In this document: positions 24,498-31,779 of the stretch, piece by piece | Numbering within the stretch: the first letter of the stretch is position 1 | Layout of the letters: the number at the start of each line of letters is the position of its first letter | Program-made: the position numbers and the translations under genes | Notes under the pieces: model-generated | The model's database searches: none | What the model saw: only the letters and a program-made list of their open reading frames with translations | Told to the model about the DNA's origin: nothing | From: an uncultured Porphyromonadaceae bacterium | GTDB lineage: Bacteria; Bacteroidota; Bacteroidia; Bacteroidales; UBA11471 | NCBI GenBank assembly: GCA_900547555.1 | Contig: URHG01000025.1 | Span: 1-32,574 of the forward strand | DNA: 32,574 nucleotides | Direction: 5' to 3'

Positions 24498-26204
24498 TTA
24501 TAAACTGAAATGTTCTGCGATAGTACTCAAAGCGTGTGCCGGGAAGAACGACAATGCAGCAACGATGAAGATAACGGCAAACGTCATGATACTGAATGTT
24601 ACCGTATCGGTCTTCAATGTTCCGGCGCCTTCGGGGATATATCGTTTCTGAGCCAACAGACCGGCAATAGCGACTTGTCCTACAATAGGAATGAAACGAC
24701 TCAGAATAAGAACGATACCGCAGGAATAGTTCCAGAACCATGTATTATCGCTCAAACCTTCGAATCCGGAACCGTTATTGGCAGCACATGATGTATACTC
24801 GTAAAGTATCTCACTCAATCCGTGGAATCCCGGGTTGTTCAACCAGCCGCCTTCGCTGGCTACAAATGCAGGTGCATGTGCATACAAATAGCATGCGAGG
24901 GCCGTACCTACAAGAATGACAAACGGATGAAGCAAGGCCACGATAGAAGCGATTTTCATTTCCCGGGCTTCGACCTTATGACAAAGGAATTCGGGAGTAC
25001 GTCCCACCATCAGACCACTGATGAAGACGGCAATGATAATGAAAGTAAAGTAGTTCATCCACCCTACGCCGACACCACCGAACCAAGTATTGATCTGCAT
25101 ATTGAGCATTTCGATCATACCCGATAACGGCATTGTAGAGTCGTGCATACCATTTACCGAACCGTTCGACGTTACAGTCGTTACAACACTCCACAAGGCT
25201 GTACCTCCTGCACCCAAACGTATCTCCTTACCTTCCATGCTTCCATGCTCTTGGGCAATACCCATATCGTCGATACGGGGGTTACCGCCCATTTCCTGTG
25301 AGACGTTGATAATCACACCGATAAGGAATGCAGCAAACATGACTCCATATATGGCATAGCCCAATTTTTTACGTCGGATATAAAACCCGAATGCAAAAGC
25401 CATCGCCATCGGAATGATAAGAATAGAACAGCATTCAAAAATATTCGTCAAGTATGTCGGGTTTTCAAGAGGGTGTGAAGAATTGACTCCGAAGTAACCA
25501 CCGCCATTCGTTCCCAATTGTTTGATAGGAACAATAGCTGCCGTAGGTCCTTGCGAAACCATTTGGGTCTCTCCTTCGAGGGTCGTGATCTCCATTTTAC
25601 CGTCAAATCCCATAGGAGTACCTTCTGTTATAAGTACGATACCTACGATAAGCGACAGAGGCACGAGGATACGGGTACAACTCAATACGAGGAAATTCCA
25701 AAAGTTTCCTATCGTTTTTGTCGTTTTGGCTGCGAGGGCTTTCATGATACCGGCCATAGCTGCCATACCGGTTGCTGCGGTAATGAACTGGAAAAGCATG
25801 ATAACGAACAACTGCGTGAAATAGGTCAGACCGCTTTCACCGCTATAATGTTGCAAGTTACAGTTCACCATAAACGAGATACATGTATTGAATGCTTGGT
25901 GGCAGGTCTGTCCGATATTTCCGTCGGGATTAAGAGGCAAATACCCCTGACTTACCAACAAAACCATACCCCATACAAACCAAAACAAATTGACCATCAA
26001 CAACGCACGCAAGAATTGTTTCCAGTTCATCTCTTCCTCGGGATTGACACCCGACAACCGGAACATCAATCTCTCCACCGGTTTCATAAAGTCGAGAACG
26101 GTTTTCTCTCCTTTATATACCTTCGCCATATATTTTCCCAGGGGATAGCTCAACAGCAACAAAATAACGATTTGAGCTACAACACCTAAAATTTCTGTAT
26201 TCAT
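24498..26204 (-). CDS. kdpA: Potassium-transporting ATPase channel subunit KdpA
   Basis: The 568-residue inner-membrane protein has about ten spans and resembles K+ channels. The selectivity-filter regions are recognisable: ISFMVNCNLQHYSGESGLTY, GTNGGGYFGVNSSHPLENP and SCAANNGSGFEGL. The first of these differs from the E. coli type, where NTNWQ stands instead of NCNLQ; I think this reflects the Bacteroidetes subgroup and not loss of function. The start is ATG 26204, 31 bp after the kdpF stop. Confidence 0.97.
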   Translation of the reverse strand: MNTEILGVVAQIVILLLLSYPLGKYMAKVYKGEKTVLDFMKPVERLMFRLSGVNPEEEMNWKQFLRALLMVNLFWFVWGMVLLVSQGYLPLNPDGNIGQTCHQAFNTCISFMVNCNLQHYSGESGLTYFTQLFVIMLFQFITAATGMAAMAGIMKALAAKTTKTIGNFWNFLVLSCTRILVPLSLIVGIVLITEGTPMGFDGKMEITTLEGETQMVSQGPTAAIVPIKQLGTNGGGYFGVNSSHPLENPTYLTNIFECCSILIIPMAMAFAFGFYIRRKKLGYAIYGVMFAAFLIGVIINVSQEMGGNPRIDDMGIAQEHGSMEGKEIRLGAGGTALWSVVTTVTSNGSVNGMHDSTMPLSGMIEMLNMQINTWFGGVGVGWMNYFTFIIIAVFISGLMVGRTPEFLCHKVEAREMKIASIVALLHPFVILVGTALACYLYAHAPAFVASEGGWLNNPGFHGLSEILYEYTSCAANNGSGFEGLSDNTWFWNYSCGIVLILSRFIPIVGQVAIAGLLAQKRYIPEGAGTLKTDTVTFSIMTFAVIFIVAALSFFPAHALSTIAEHFSL

Positions 26205-26235
26205 AGTTACATTTTTTTACCTTACCTATTTGTTC

Positions 26236-26316
26236 TTAAAATTTCTCGGGCTTGATGAGGACATACATCATATAGATGAACATTACAACCGCCACAATAA
26301 ATAATGCTGTGTACAT
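26236..26316 (-). CDS. kdpF: Potassium-transporting ATPase small subunit KdpF
   Basis: The 26-residue peptide reads MYTALFIVAVVMFIYMMYV followed by LIKPEKF. It is one membrane span with the C-terminal KPEKF signature of KdpF, which stabilises the Kdp complex. AAGGAG lies just upstream of the ATG, a rare strong ribosome site for this window. It sits directly upstream of kdpA, as in other kdp operons. Confidence 0.9.
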   Translation of the reverse strand: MYTALFIVAVVMFIYMMYVLIKPEKF

Positions 26317-26329
26317 AAAATCTCCTTTT

Positions 26330-26422
26330 TTACATTTTGTCAAACCAATCTATACATTTGTAAAATAGCCAGAAACAGAGTATTCCGCTCAATAGGCATA
26401 TTAAAAAACCGATTACTTCCAT
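26330..26422 (-). CDS. 30-residue membrane peptide leading the kdp operon
   Basis: The frame reads MEVIGFLICLLSGILCFWLF and then YKCIDWFDKM before a TAA, 13 bp ahead of kdpF. One hydrophobic span is followed by an aromatic, charged tail (CIDWFDK). Its position first in the kdp transcript and its KdpF-like topology suggest a second small Kdp accessory subunit or a regulatory peptide. I recall similar short peptides near Bacteroidetes kdp genes but cannot check. No Shine-Dalgarno match is evident. Confidence 0.65.
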   Translation of the reverse strand: MEVIGFLICLLSGILCFWLFYKCIDWFDKM

Positions 26423-26477
26423 AGTACTTTTTCTTTTTTAGATCATACATAAAATTTTTTTTGGTTATCCGGTATTA

Positions 26478-26493
26478 TACCAAAAACGTGCCA
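26478..26493 (-). promoter_or_regulatory. Candidate sigma-54 (-24/-12) promoter of the kdp operon
   Basis: On the minus strand the site reads TGGCACGTTTTTGGTA. TGGCACG matches the -24 element exactly; the -12 has TTGGT where TTGCW is usual, so the GC dinucleotide is GT. The spacing is right and the start would fall near 26467, about 45 nt before the first small gene. No TAnnTTTG box was seen on this strand in the intergenic region. The NtrC-type activator is encoded just upstream. Confidence 0.6.
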
Positions 26494-26521
26494 CAAAAAC
26501 CGACATATACACAAGTTCCTT

Positions 26522-26541
26522 ATTTGCAATATATTACAAAT
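26522..26541. promoter_or_regulatory. 20-bp near-palindrome, candidate activator site for the kdp promoter
   Basis: ATTTGCAATA and TATTACAAAT form a dyad with a single mismatch, centred about 65 bp upstream of the predicted kdp start. A weaker dyad (GGAA/TTCC) is at 26644-26656, and a GGTATTATACC palindrome (26471-26481) overlaps the promoter -12 region. The rest of 26423-26677 is AT-rich with no gene I can support. Confidence 0.4.
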
Positions 26542-26677
26542 AAAAGAAGCAAAAAGAATCCCTATAAGACCTTTTCATTTTGAAAAAATCAAACCCCAAA
26601 ACGAAAAAAAAACCAAACAAGTATGCCTATTCAGAAAACAGAAGGAAAATACTTCCAATTAAAAAACAGTCAAGAAA

Positions 26678-26719
26678 TAAAAAAATCGGGAGAATCTTGC
26701 ATGAGCAGATTCTCCCGAT
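26678..26719 (-). terminator. Terminator of the NtrC-type regulator gene
   Basis: A perfect 12-bp stem (ATCGGGAGAATC at 26685-26696 and its complement at 26708-26719) is followed on the minus strand by a U-rich run. It isolates the regulator from the kdp operon. Confidence 0.9.
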
Positions 26720-26744
26720 AAATAAAACGATACAAAAACAAATG

Positions 26745-28091
26745 CTAATCAAGAATAATCTTGTACTCTTCGATTTTACGATAAAGAGTCGTCAAACCAA
26801 TCTTCAATAAACGGGAAGCCTCGGTTTTATTTCCTTTGGTGTACCGCAATACTTTCTCGATATGGCGACGCTCTGCTCCCGCCAATTCAAACTCGTTTTG
26901 CGGCAGATTTTTCTGACAAGAAGAGAATGACTGTATTTCAACTGGAAGATCGCTTAACGTCAAATAGTCATCGCACACGATGATAGAGCGTTCTATCACA
27001 TTTCGCAATTCCCGTATATTGCCCGGCCATGAATAAGTAGACAGCGCAGATAAACATTCGGGTGTTATACCCTCTACTTTGCGCCCCATCTTTTTACTGT
27101 AACGCAATAAAAATTCTTTTACAAGGATTTCTATGTCTCCCATACGTTCTCTCAACGGAGGTAATTCGATATGAAAAACCGAAAGACGAAAAAACAAGTC
27201 TTCTCGGAAAGTCTTATTTTCAATTTCTTGCTTCAAGTTGCGATTCGTCGCCGAAATAACTCTCACATTTACTTTCGTCGGTTTGGTATCTCCTATCTTC
27301 AAATATTCACCCGATTCAAGTACCCGCAAAAGTTTGGCTTGCAATTCAAAGGCCATCTCACCGATCTCATCGAGAAAAATCGTTCCGTTATTGGCTTCTT
27401 CAAACAAACCTTTCTTATCTTTTACCGCTCCGGTAAATGCCCCGGCTCTATGACCAAACATCTCGCTTTCCAACAATTCTTTGCTGAATGCCGAACAATT
27501 GACTGCAACAAAAGGCTTCTTACTCCGCCCGCTATTATTATGAATCGCTTGGGCAAACACTTCTTTTCCTGTCCCGGTTTCTCCTGTCAACAAAACAGGA
27601 ACATCGGTCTTAGCCACTTTCTCCGCTAAACCGATAACCCGTTTCATGCAATCGGACTGTCCCAAAATAGAAGCGAAAGAGCATTCGGAATCGGACTTCG
27701 ATGCCGAAGCCGACTTCATGCGCTTATGCACCTCATCCATCGCCCGGCTGATGATAGGTATAATCTTGTTATTGTCGTCGCCTTTGGTTATATAATCGAA
27801 TGCACCGTTTTTGATCGCCTGTACTCCGTCGGGAATATTTCCGTGAGCTGTCAACAGTATTACTTCGACATCAGGGACTGCCGACTTTATATTTTTTACC
27901 AATTCGACCCCGTTGCCATCGGGCAAAAAAACATCGCACAAAACCAATTGAGGATTACGCAAAGCCAATTGTCTCATACCCGACATACAATCATCGGCCT
28001 GAAATATTTCATAACCCTCCAACTCCAACATACGAGCCAAAAGTTTGCGTATCGTCGGTTCATCGTCGATTATCAATATTCGATTATCCAT
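26745..28091 (-). CDS. NtrC-family sigma-54-dependent response regulator
   Basis: The 448-residue protein has a receiver domain (residues 1-120, Asp53 in LCDVFLPDGNG), an AAA+ domain (~140-370) and a Fis-type HTH (~400-448, GNKTEASRLLKIGLTTLYRKI). The AAA+ part shows Walker A (GETGTGKE), the GAFTGA loop (near 217) that contacts sigma-54, and Walker B (GTIFLDEIGEM). It therefore activates sigma-54 promoters. It lies upstream of, and on the same strand as, the kdp genes and is the only response regulator nearby, so I infer it takes the place of KdpE, which is OmpR-type and uses sigma-70. Its own promoter is of the housekeeping type. Confidence 0.93.
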   Translation of the reverse strand: MDNRILIIDDEPTIRKLLARMLELEGYEIFQADDCMSGMRQLALRNPQLVLCDVFLPDGNGVELVKNIKSAVPDVEVILLTAHGNIPDGVQAIKNGAFDYITKGDDNNKIIPIISRAMDEVHKRMKSASASKSDSECSFASILGQSDCMKRVIGLAEKVAKTDVPVLLTGETGTGKEVFAQAIHNNSGRSKKPFVAVNCSAFSKELLESEMFGHRAGAFTGAVKDKKGLFEEANNGTIFLDEIGEMAFELQAKLLRVLESGEYLKIGDTKPTKVNVRVISATNRNLKQEIENKTFREDLFFRLSVFHIELPPLRERMGDIEILVKEFLLRYSKKMGRKVEGITPECLSALSTYSWPGNIRELRNVIERSIIVCDDYLTLSDLPVEIQSFSSCQKNLPQNEFELAGAERRHIEKVLRYTKGNKTEASRLLKIGLTTLYRKIEEYKIILD

Positions 28092-28162
28092 ACTCGCGGC
28101 TTATATCACACAGATACTCTATTTACCAAGAGGAACTCCCATCGAGCCCTATTTTCAGCGGA

Positions 28163-28193
28163 CAAAATTACATATATTTCCATGATATGCAAA
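28163..28193 (-). promoter_or_regulatory. Promoter of the NtrC-type regulator gene
   Basis: On the minus strand TTTG (28190-28193), 19 bp, then TAATTTTG (28163-28170) fits the Bacteroidetes -33/-7 consensus fully. The leader to the ATG at 28091 would be about 65 nt. Confidence 0.75.
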
Positions 28194-28215
28194 AACAGCT
28201 TCCCCGGCACACTTG

Positions 28216-28587
28216 TCATGCACATTTGTGCTTCCGGCTACGGTCCTCTAAAATACCGGCCATGTTATCTTTTGCCCATGTAATCAGAGAATCGACATAA
28301 GGCAACAAAGATACAGCCCGTGCAGTCAACGAATACTCCACTCGCGGCGGTACTTCGGCAAAAACCTCCCGTTTCACATATCCATCTTCTTCGAGCGTAC
28401 GTAAAGTTACCGTCAGCATTTTCTGTGAAATATCGGGTATCCTCTTCTGCAACGCATTAAACCGCAACAGGGGTTCCTGACTCAATACATAAAGGACCAA
28501 TAACGACCACTTATCACAGATACGCGCGAGGATATTGCGAATGGGGCAATCGGGATAAATCTCATTCTGCATTTCTGTTCTGTCCAT
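28216..28587 (-). CDS. HxlR-family winged-helix transcriptional regulator
   Basis: The 123-residue protein (from MDRTEMQN) has the HxlR layout: CPIRNILARICDKWSLLVLYVL, LRFNALQKRIPDISQKMLTVTLRTLEEDGYVKREVF, then PPRVEYSLTARA. These regulators usually respond to reactive or electrophilic compounds, and the N-terminal Cys in CPIRN is the position often used for sensing. I prefer the ATG at 28587 with a GGAGAG site before it, because the -7 box at 28614-28621 leaves almost no leader for the in-frame ATG at 28602. It is divergent from the lipoprotein gene; its target is unknown. Confidence 0.88.
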   Translation of the reverse strand: MDRTEMQNEIYPDCPIRNILARICDKWSLLVLYVLSQEPLLRFNALQKRIPDISQKMLTVTLRTLEEDGYVKREVFAEVPPRVEYSLTARAVSLLPYVDSLITWAKDNMAGILEDRSRKHKCA

Positions 28588-28613
28588 AACTCTCCAAACC
28601 ATTTATTAGGCGA

Positions 28614-28621
28614 CAAAAGTA
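28614..28621 (-). promoter_or_regulatory. -7 promoter box of the HxlR gene
   Basis: The minus strand reads TACTTTTG, with GTTG 20 bp upstream as a one-mismatch -33 element. Confidence 0.55.
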
Positions 28622-28673
28622 ACAAAGAGTTATTAATTAAGCAACAGTATAATCTGGCAGTCATGGTAGTGTC

Positions 28674-28738
28674 TCGGACAAAGAAGGGATTATTTTCAAA
28701 ATCAGCTATTTGAAAACGATGAAGGGGCCCTTGTCCGA
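28674..28738. repeat. Nested inverted repeat, possible MITE or IS-end remnant
   Basis: Outer arms TCGGACAA (28674-28681) and TTGTCCGA (28731-28738) enclose inner arms TTTTCAAA and TTTGAAAA around an 8-nt loop. The sequence around the left arm (GTAGTGTCTCGGACAAAG) looks like an insertion-sequence end. It sits in the intergenic region between the HxlR gene and the lipoprotein gene; no transposase is present. Confidence 0.4.
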
Positions 28739-28868
28739 AAACAAAAAGACATTCATCATCACACCCTACCCACCCGATTATGATACACACCACCCTCATC
28801 TCAAAACTTTATGTCTTCTCTCTTGTTATATAAGAAATGATTATAACAATCTCAAAAGAAAGAAAATT

Positions 28869-29837
28869 ATGAAAAAAATAATGTGGGGAATTCTTCCCTT
28901 GTTCCTGCTGACCGTTTCCTGTTCAAAAAATAATACAGAAATTATATCCGATCCGTCCACTCCCAAACTGGTAACCCCTCAGTTACGTGCTTTTGTAGAC
29001 AGTCCGTTAGATCCTGCAATCCCCATGACCGGCATACTTGAAGTATTCCCGTGCAAAGCCGGGACATCTATCTATTTCGGGAATTACATAAACAACAAAC
29101 TGACCGTATTCAACGGCTTCTACCCGATCGAAGACGGACACATTTATGAAGGTTTCAACCGTCTTTTATCCCTCCCCGAACAAACCTATAACATGGTCTA
29201 CTGGGGAACCCCTGTATATGAAGATCCCATATATAGCAATCCGTCAATCAATAACCCCGGATTGACAATCGGAGCCGACCTGTCGACTCTCTATTTATCG
29301 CTTCGTAAAAACGCCGAGGACGATACCTATAATCCGGTCTACGACTTGGTATACGCTGTCGAAGAAACCGATATTACCTATGAAGACCTCAGCGCTTCAC
29401 TGAAAAGGGTGGTCGCCGGCTTGAAAGTATCCGTTACAACCGACGATTCGAGCACATTCAGTCCCAACATAACGAATATGGAAATCCGCATAGGTAGCAT
29501 CGCCGAAAAACTCAATTACTACACTGCGGAACCTGAAAATAAAACGAAGACCGTCAAATTCGAATTAGTACGCTCGGAAGACGGGAAACAGATGACCAAC
29601 GGAACTGTTATGCTCTTCCCCTCGGCCAGCAATCCGAAACTCGAACTACGGATTACCCTCAAAGACGGTAGCGTACGTACCTTAACAAAAAATATAAATA
29701 CTACCCTTTCTGCCGATACCCGACTGACATTGAATATCGTTCTCGGAGATATCATCATCGGTGAAGGATCGGGAAATTTCACGATCGAAGGCTGGAACGA
29801 AACCAGTGAAACAATAGAATTCCCTATCGTATATTGA
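28869..29837 (+). CDS. Lipoprotein, FimB/Mfa2-like fimbrial family (tentative)
   Basis: The 322-residue protein starts MKKIMWGILPLFLLTVSCS; the Cys follows a good lipobox (LTVSC), so it is lipid-anchored in the envelope. The middle and C-terminal parts, with SLKRVVAGLKVSVTTDD, KFELVRSEDGKQM and LNIVLGDI, recall the two beta-sandwich domains of FimB/Mfa2 fimbrial anchor proteins. No fimbrillin gene is adjacent, so the assignment rests on a weak overall pattern. ATG 28869 was chosen for its signal peptide; the frame is open upstream, but that part has no secretion signal. A terminator follows the stop. Confidence 0.65.
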   Translation: MKKIMWGILPLFLLTVSCSKNNTEIISDPSTPKLVTPQLRAFVDSPLDPAIPMTGILEVFPCKAGTSIYFGNYINNKLTVFNGFYPIEDGHIYEGFNRLLSLPEQTYNMVYWGTPVYEDPIYSNPSINNPGLTIGADLSTLYLSLRKNAEDDTYNPVYDLVYAVEETDITYEDLSASLKRVVAGLKVSVTTDDSSTFSPNITNMEIRIGSIAEKLNYYTAEPENKTKTVKFELVRSEDGKQMTNGTVMLFPSASNPKLELRITLKDGSVRTLTKNINTTLSADTRLTLNIVLGDIIIGEGSGNFTIEGWNETSETIEFPIVY

Positions 29838-29871
29838 CACCGCTTAACGAGGCCAAAGTAGCTGGCTATCT

Positions 29872-29902
29872 AATCGCATGTTGTAATGACATGCGATTTT
29901 TT
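29872..29902 (+). terminator. Terminator of the FimB/Mfa2-like lipoprotein gene
   Basis: A 10-bp stem (AATCGCATGT at 29872-29881 with ACATGCGATT at 29889-29898) with a 7-nt loop and a T6 run. Confidence 0.85.
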
Positions 29903-30078
29903 ATTGTAATGATCCTTTCCTGACAACCTCCCGGCCTCAGTCCCACTTCTCACAATCAGTCGACAAAAAAATAATCACAGTTTAGAGGAAATATCCACTC
30001 TTAAATTTGAATTAGTACGGGTAATGAAACATCACAGTTAGGGTGCTTCACTATGTATGCTAATTGGGAGTTAAAACT

Positions 30079-30144
30079 TATATGGGTATGAATTTGTAAA
30101 CTCTCTATTATAAAGAAAAATAGTTCAATATTCGTACCCATATA
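30079..30144. repeat. Inverted repeat at the left side of the island operon
   Basis: TATATGGGTATGAAT (30079-30093) and ATTCGTACCCATATA (30130-30144) pair over 15 bp with one G-U. CTATT/AATAG forms an inner stem. A similar element lies at 31898-31972. The rest of 29903-30143 is AT-rich with no gene I can support. Confidence 0.45.
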
Positions 30145-30176
30145 AAAAACAGCATAAGAGTTTCCTCAAATGCTGT
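30144..30176 (-). terminator. Terminator of the island operon
   Basis: On the minus strand ACAGCAT and ATGCTGT pair, with an inner GAG-GAAA-CTC stem, followed by T6. It ends the four-gene operon. Confidence 0.8.
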
Positions 30177-30198
30177 CCCGTTCAAGTAGACTAGATAA

Positions 30199-30654
30199 TC
30201 AATTAATCTTCTTGTAGGTGGTCGTAGTAATGTCGTCCAATTCTAAGCTGCCATCGTCTAAATTGTCCCAATCCTCAAAGGCAAGTACCAACTTAGTAAC
30301 CGTAAGTTCATTGACGGTAAGTACATCTGAATAACCATCATCATAAGAGATGGTCAGCTTATTGTCCTTTAAAGACCAGCGACTTGTTTCAGTATATCCA
30401 CCATCCACACGGCTCTCTATGCAAGTTCCGTCATCCTTGAACTCCAATAGACCGTTGGTATATGCTTCATCAGAGGTAACGACTTCCTTGCCATTCTCCA
30501 CTTTGTGAATCTTCTCCCAAGTGGATTGCCATTTGCCTATAAGGTTGGCTTGTTCAATGATTATCTGTTCGTCATCATCTTCACTACAAGCTGTAAAGTT
30601 TGCAGCCAACATGACCATTAATAAGGTCGTTCCAATTAATCTCAATGTTCTCAT
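30199..30654 (-). CDS. Small lipoprotein with lipocalin-like domain
   Basis: The 151-residue protein has a lipoprotein signal (MRTLRLIGTTLLMVMLAANFTAC) followed by an acidic SEDDDE stretch, typical of surface-exposed Bacteroidetes lipoproteins. The remainder has the layout of lipocalin-like proteins common in this phylum: LIGKWQSTWEKI, LLEFKDDGTCIES, SRWSLKDNKLTISYDDG and LVLAFEDWD. Their function is generally unknown. It is the last gene of a minus-strand operon, 12 bp after the 114-residue gene. Confidence 0.8.
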   Translation of the reverse strand: MRTLRLIGTTLLMVMLAANFTACSEDDDEQIIIEQANLIGKWQSTWEKIHKVENGKEVVTSDEAYTNGLLEFKDDGTCIESRVDGGYTETSRWSLKDNKLTISYDDGYSDVLTVNELTVTKLVLAFEDWDNLDDGSLELDDITTTTYKKIN

Positions 30655-30666
30655 ATTTAATTCAGT

Positions 30667-31011
30667 TTATTTAAGTTCCCTCTCAACTTCTTCTATCAAC
30701 TGTGAGAGGATTATTTCAAAAGTTGTAATCCAATCCATCAGTGGAACAGACTTGCCATCCCACCTGTTTACATTATTGTCCATTTTAACCATAAACTGTG
30801 CATACTCTGGCATAGTTGAGAGAATGTATGTAATCTGTTCGTAGTAATCTACACATGACGGTAATAGTTTTGAAATCTTAATGGCACTGTCATGATTAAT
30901 CTCATTCCCGTTCTCTTTCAGTATGGTTAAAACACTCTTTAATTGAGCGTTTATCTTCTCCACATAGCCATTTATCTTATAAACAGCCACGCTTGAATTT
31001 GAGTAATCCAT
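30667..31011 (-). CDS. Uncharacterised 114-residue helical protein of the island operon
   Basis: I do not recognise this protein. It is mostly helical and charged, without a signal peptide or membrane span, so it is probably cytoplasmic. Near the N-terminus it carries NSSVAVYKINGYVEKI, resembling SSARVAVYRLKGDKVDS in the 98-residue protein upstream. The C-terminal half (WITTFEIILSQLIEEVEREL) looks coiled-coil-like. It lies 57 bp downstream of the 28-residue membrane peptide and 12 bp upstream of the lipoprotein gene, consistent with one transcript. Confidence 0.65.
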   Translation of the reverse strand: MDYSNSSVAVYKINGYVEKINAQLKSVLTILKENGNEINHDSAIKISKLLPSCVDYYEQITYILSTMPEYAQFMVKMDNNVNRWDGKSVPLMDWITTFEIILSQLIEEVERELK

Positions 31012-31068
31012 AAGTTCATATTTTTGTTTATTTCAAAGCAGAATATAATTCCATGTAGTAGTAGCTTC

Positions 31069-31155
31069 TTAACTTGCCAAACAGTAACCAATGAAAGCAC
31101 CAATAAGGAGCATAACTAAAATGAATAGTCCTAACTTAATATCATTCGCACCCAT
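31069..31155 (-). CDS. 28-residue single-span membrane peptide of the island operon
   Basis: The frame reads MGANDIKLGLFILVMLLIGA then FIGYCLAS and TAA. A short polar head leads into one hydrophobic span with glycines spaced like a helix-packing motif (GAFIG). The ATG lies only 2 bp after the stop of the 98-residue gene, which strongly suggests translational coupling. Similar small hydrophobic peptides act as toxins, holin-like pores or regulators of larger membrane proteins; none of these roles is shown here. Confidence 0.6.
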   Translation of the reverse strand: MGANDIKLGLFILVMLLIGAFIGYCLAS

Positions 31156-31157
31156 AA

Positions 31158-31454
31158 TTATATAAGACTTTCAGCTTGTTTAAGACACATTTCAAGAAAT
31201 CCAACTAATGTCGTAGAATCCACTTTATCACCTTTAAGTCTGTAAACGGCTACTCTGGCAGAACTATGTTGATTCAACAGGTCTTTAATTCTGTCCAAAT
31301 CCCTGCGAACGAGCTTTGTTAATTCTTTAGATTGTGTAGTATGCTTCATCCCATTCAATTCTATCATAGGGGCTAAAGCATTCATGTTTCTCTCTATCTG
31401 AGCAATAAGAGAATTGATTTCATTTACAGCATTGATACCGCCAAATAAACCCAT
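31158..31454 (-). CDS. Uncharacterised 98-residue helical protein of the island operon
   Basis: I do not recognise the family. After MGLFGGINAVNEI the protein is a continuous amphipathic, probably coiled-coil helix set (LIAQIERNMNALAPMI, KLVRRDLDRIKDLLNQH), then SSARVAVYRLKGDKVDS and a final helix. It has no signal peptide. It is the first gene of the operon, downstream of an attenuator-like leader and a GCTTATC/GATAAGC hairpin (31472-31496). Its shared SS-VAVY motif with the 114-residue protein suggests that the two are related or bind the same partner. Confidence 0.65.
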   Translation of the reverse strand: MGLFGGINAVNEINSLIAQIERNMNALAPMIELNGMKHTTQSKELTKLVRRDLDRIKDLLNQHSSARVAVYRLKGDKVDSTTLVGFLEMCLKQAESLI

Positions 31455-31471
31455 AGCATTTGATAATTAGT

Positions 31472-31496
31472 GCTTATCTGTTCCCTATGGATAAGC
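31472..31496 (-). promoter_or_regulatory. Hairpin just before the first gene of the island operon
   Basis: GCTTATC and GATAAGC (7 bp) flank an 11-nt loop between the leader terminator and the ATG at 31454. It could control translation or RNA stability. Confidence 0.4.
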
Positions 31497-31505
31497 TATT
31501 AAAAT

Positions 31506-31658
31506 AAAAAAAGGTGTGGGAACACTATTTGCTTTATCTCACTGACGGGCTTCTCGCATTGCCTTTGGAGTAGATAAAACAATAGCCACCCACACCAAAG
31601 GGCATATAGAAACCTTACAGACATAAGGTAAGTATATATCCAAAATGTGGGTGCTATT
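31506..31658 (-). promoter_or_regulatory. Attenuator-like leader with two mutually exclusive stem-loops
   Basis: Coordinates are plus-strand; transcription runs right to left. Segment A is 31646-31658, B is 31581-31596 and C is 31513-31529. A pairs with B over 13 bp with one bulged C, enclosing an ACCTTA/TAAGGT hairpin. C pairs with the same B through GGTGTGGG/CCCACACC and CTATT/AATAG, plus an inner TTTATCT/AGATAAA stem, and on the minus strand is followed directly by U7 (31506-31512). B-C is therefore a terminator and A-B an anti-terminator. The trigger is unknown. Confidence 0.6.
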
Positions 31659-31724
31659 GTTATCATCTTCACTCCATTCCAAATTTTGCGAGAATTTGTC
31701 AGCAGAAGATAATTTCAATAACAC
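31539..31724 (-). CDS. Possible 61-codon leader reading frame
   Basis: A frame starting at GTG 31724 spans segments A and B and stops at 31539, inside the loop of the B-C terminator. The product has a hydrophobic patch (YVCKVSICPLVWVAIVL) but resembles no family I know. If translated, ribosome position could choose between the two stem-loops. It may equally be a chance frame. Confidence 0.3.
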   Translation of the reverse strand: MLLKLSSADKFSQNLEWSEDDNNSTHILDIYLPYVCKVSICPLVWVAIVLSTPKAMREARQ

Positions 31725-31779
31725 CTTTCTTAAATATGTCCTTCCAACTTCCTAACGCATTAGTTCATTGGAATTGGCG

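Noticed and set aside
25518..26189. 223-codon plus-strand frame across kdpA
   Set aside because: It is antisense to conserved KdpA selectivity-filter motifs.
26580..26810. 76-codon Lys/Asn-rich plus-strand frame
   Set aside because: It is a by-product of an A-rich intergenic stretch, crosses the regulator terminator and overlaps the 3' end of the regulator gene.
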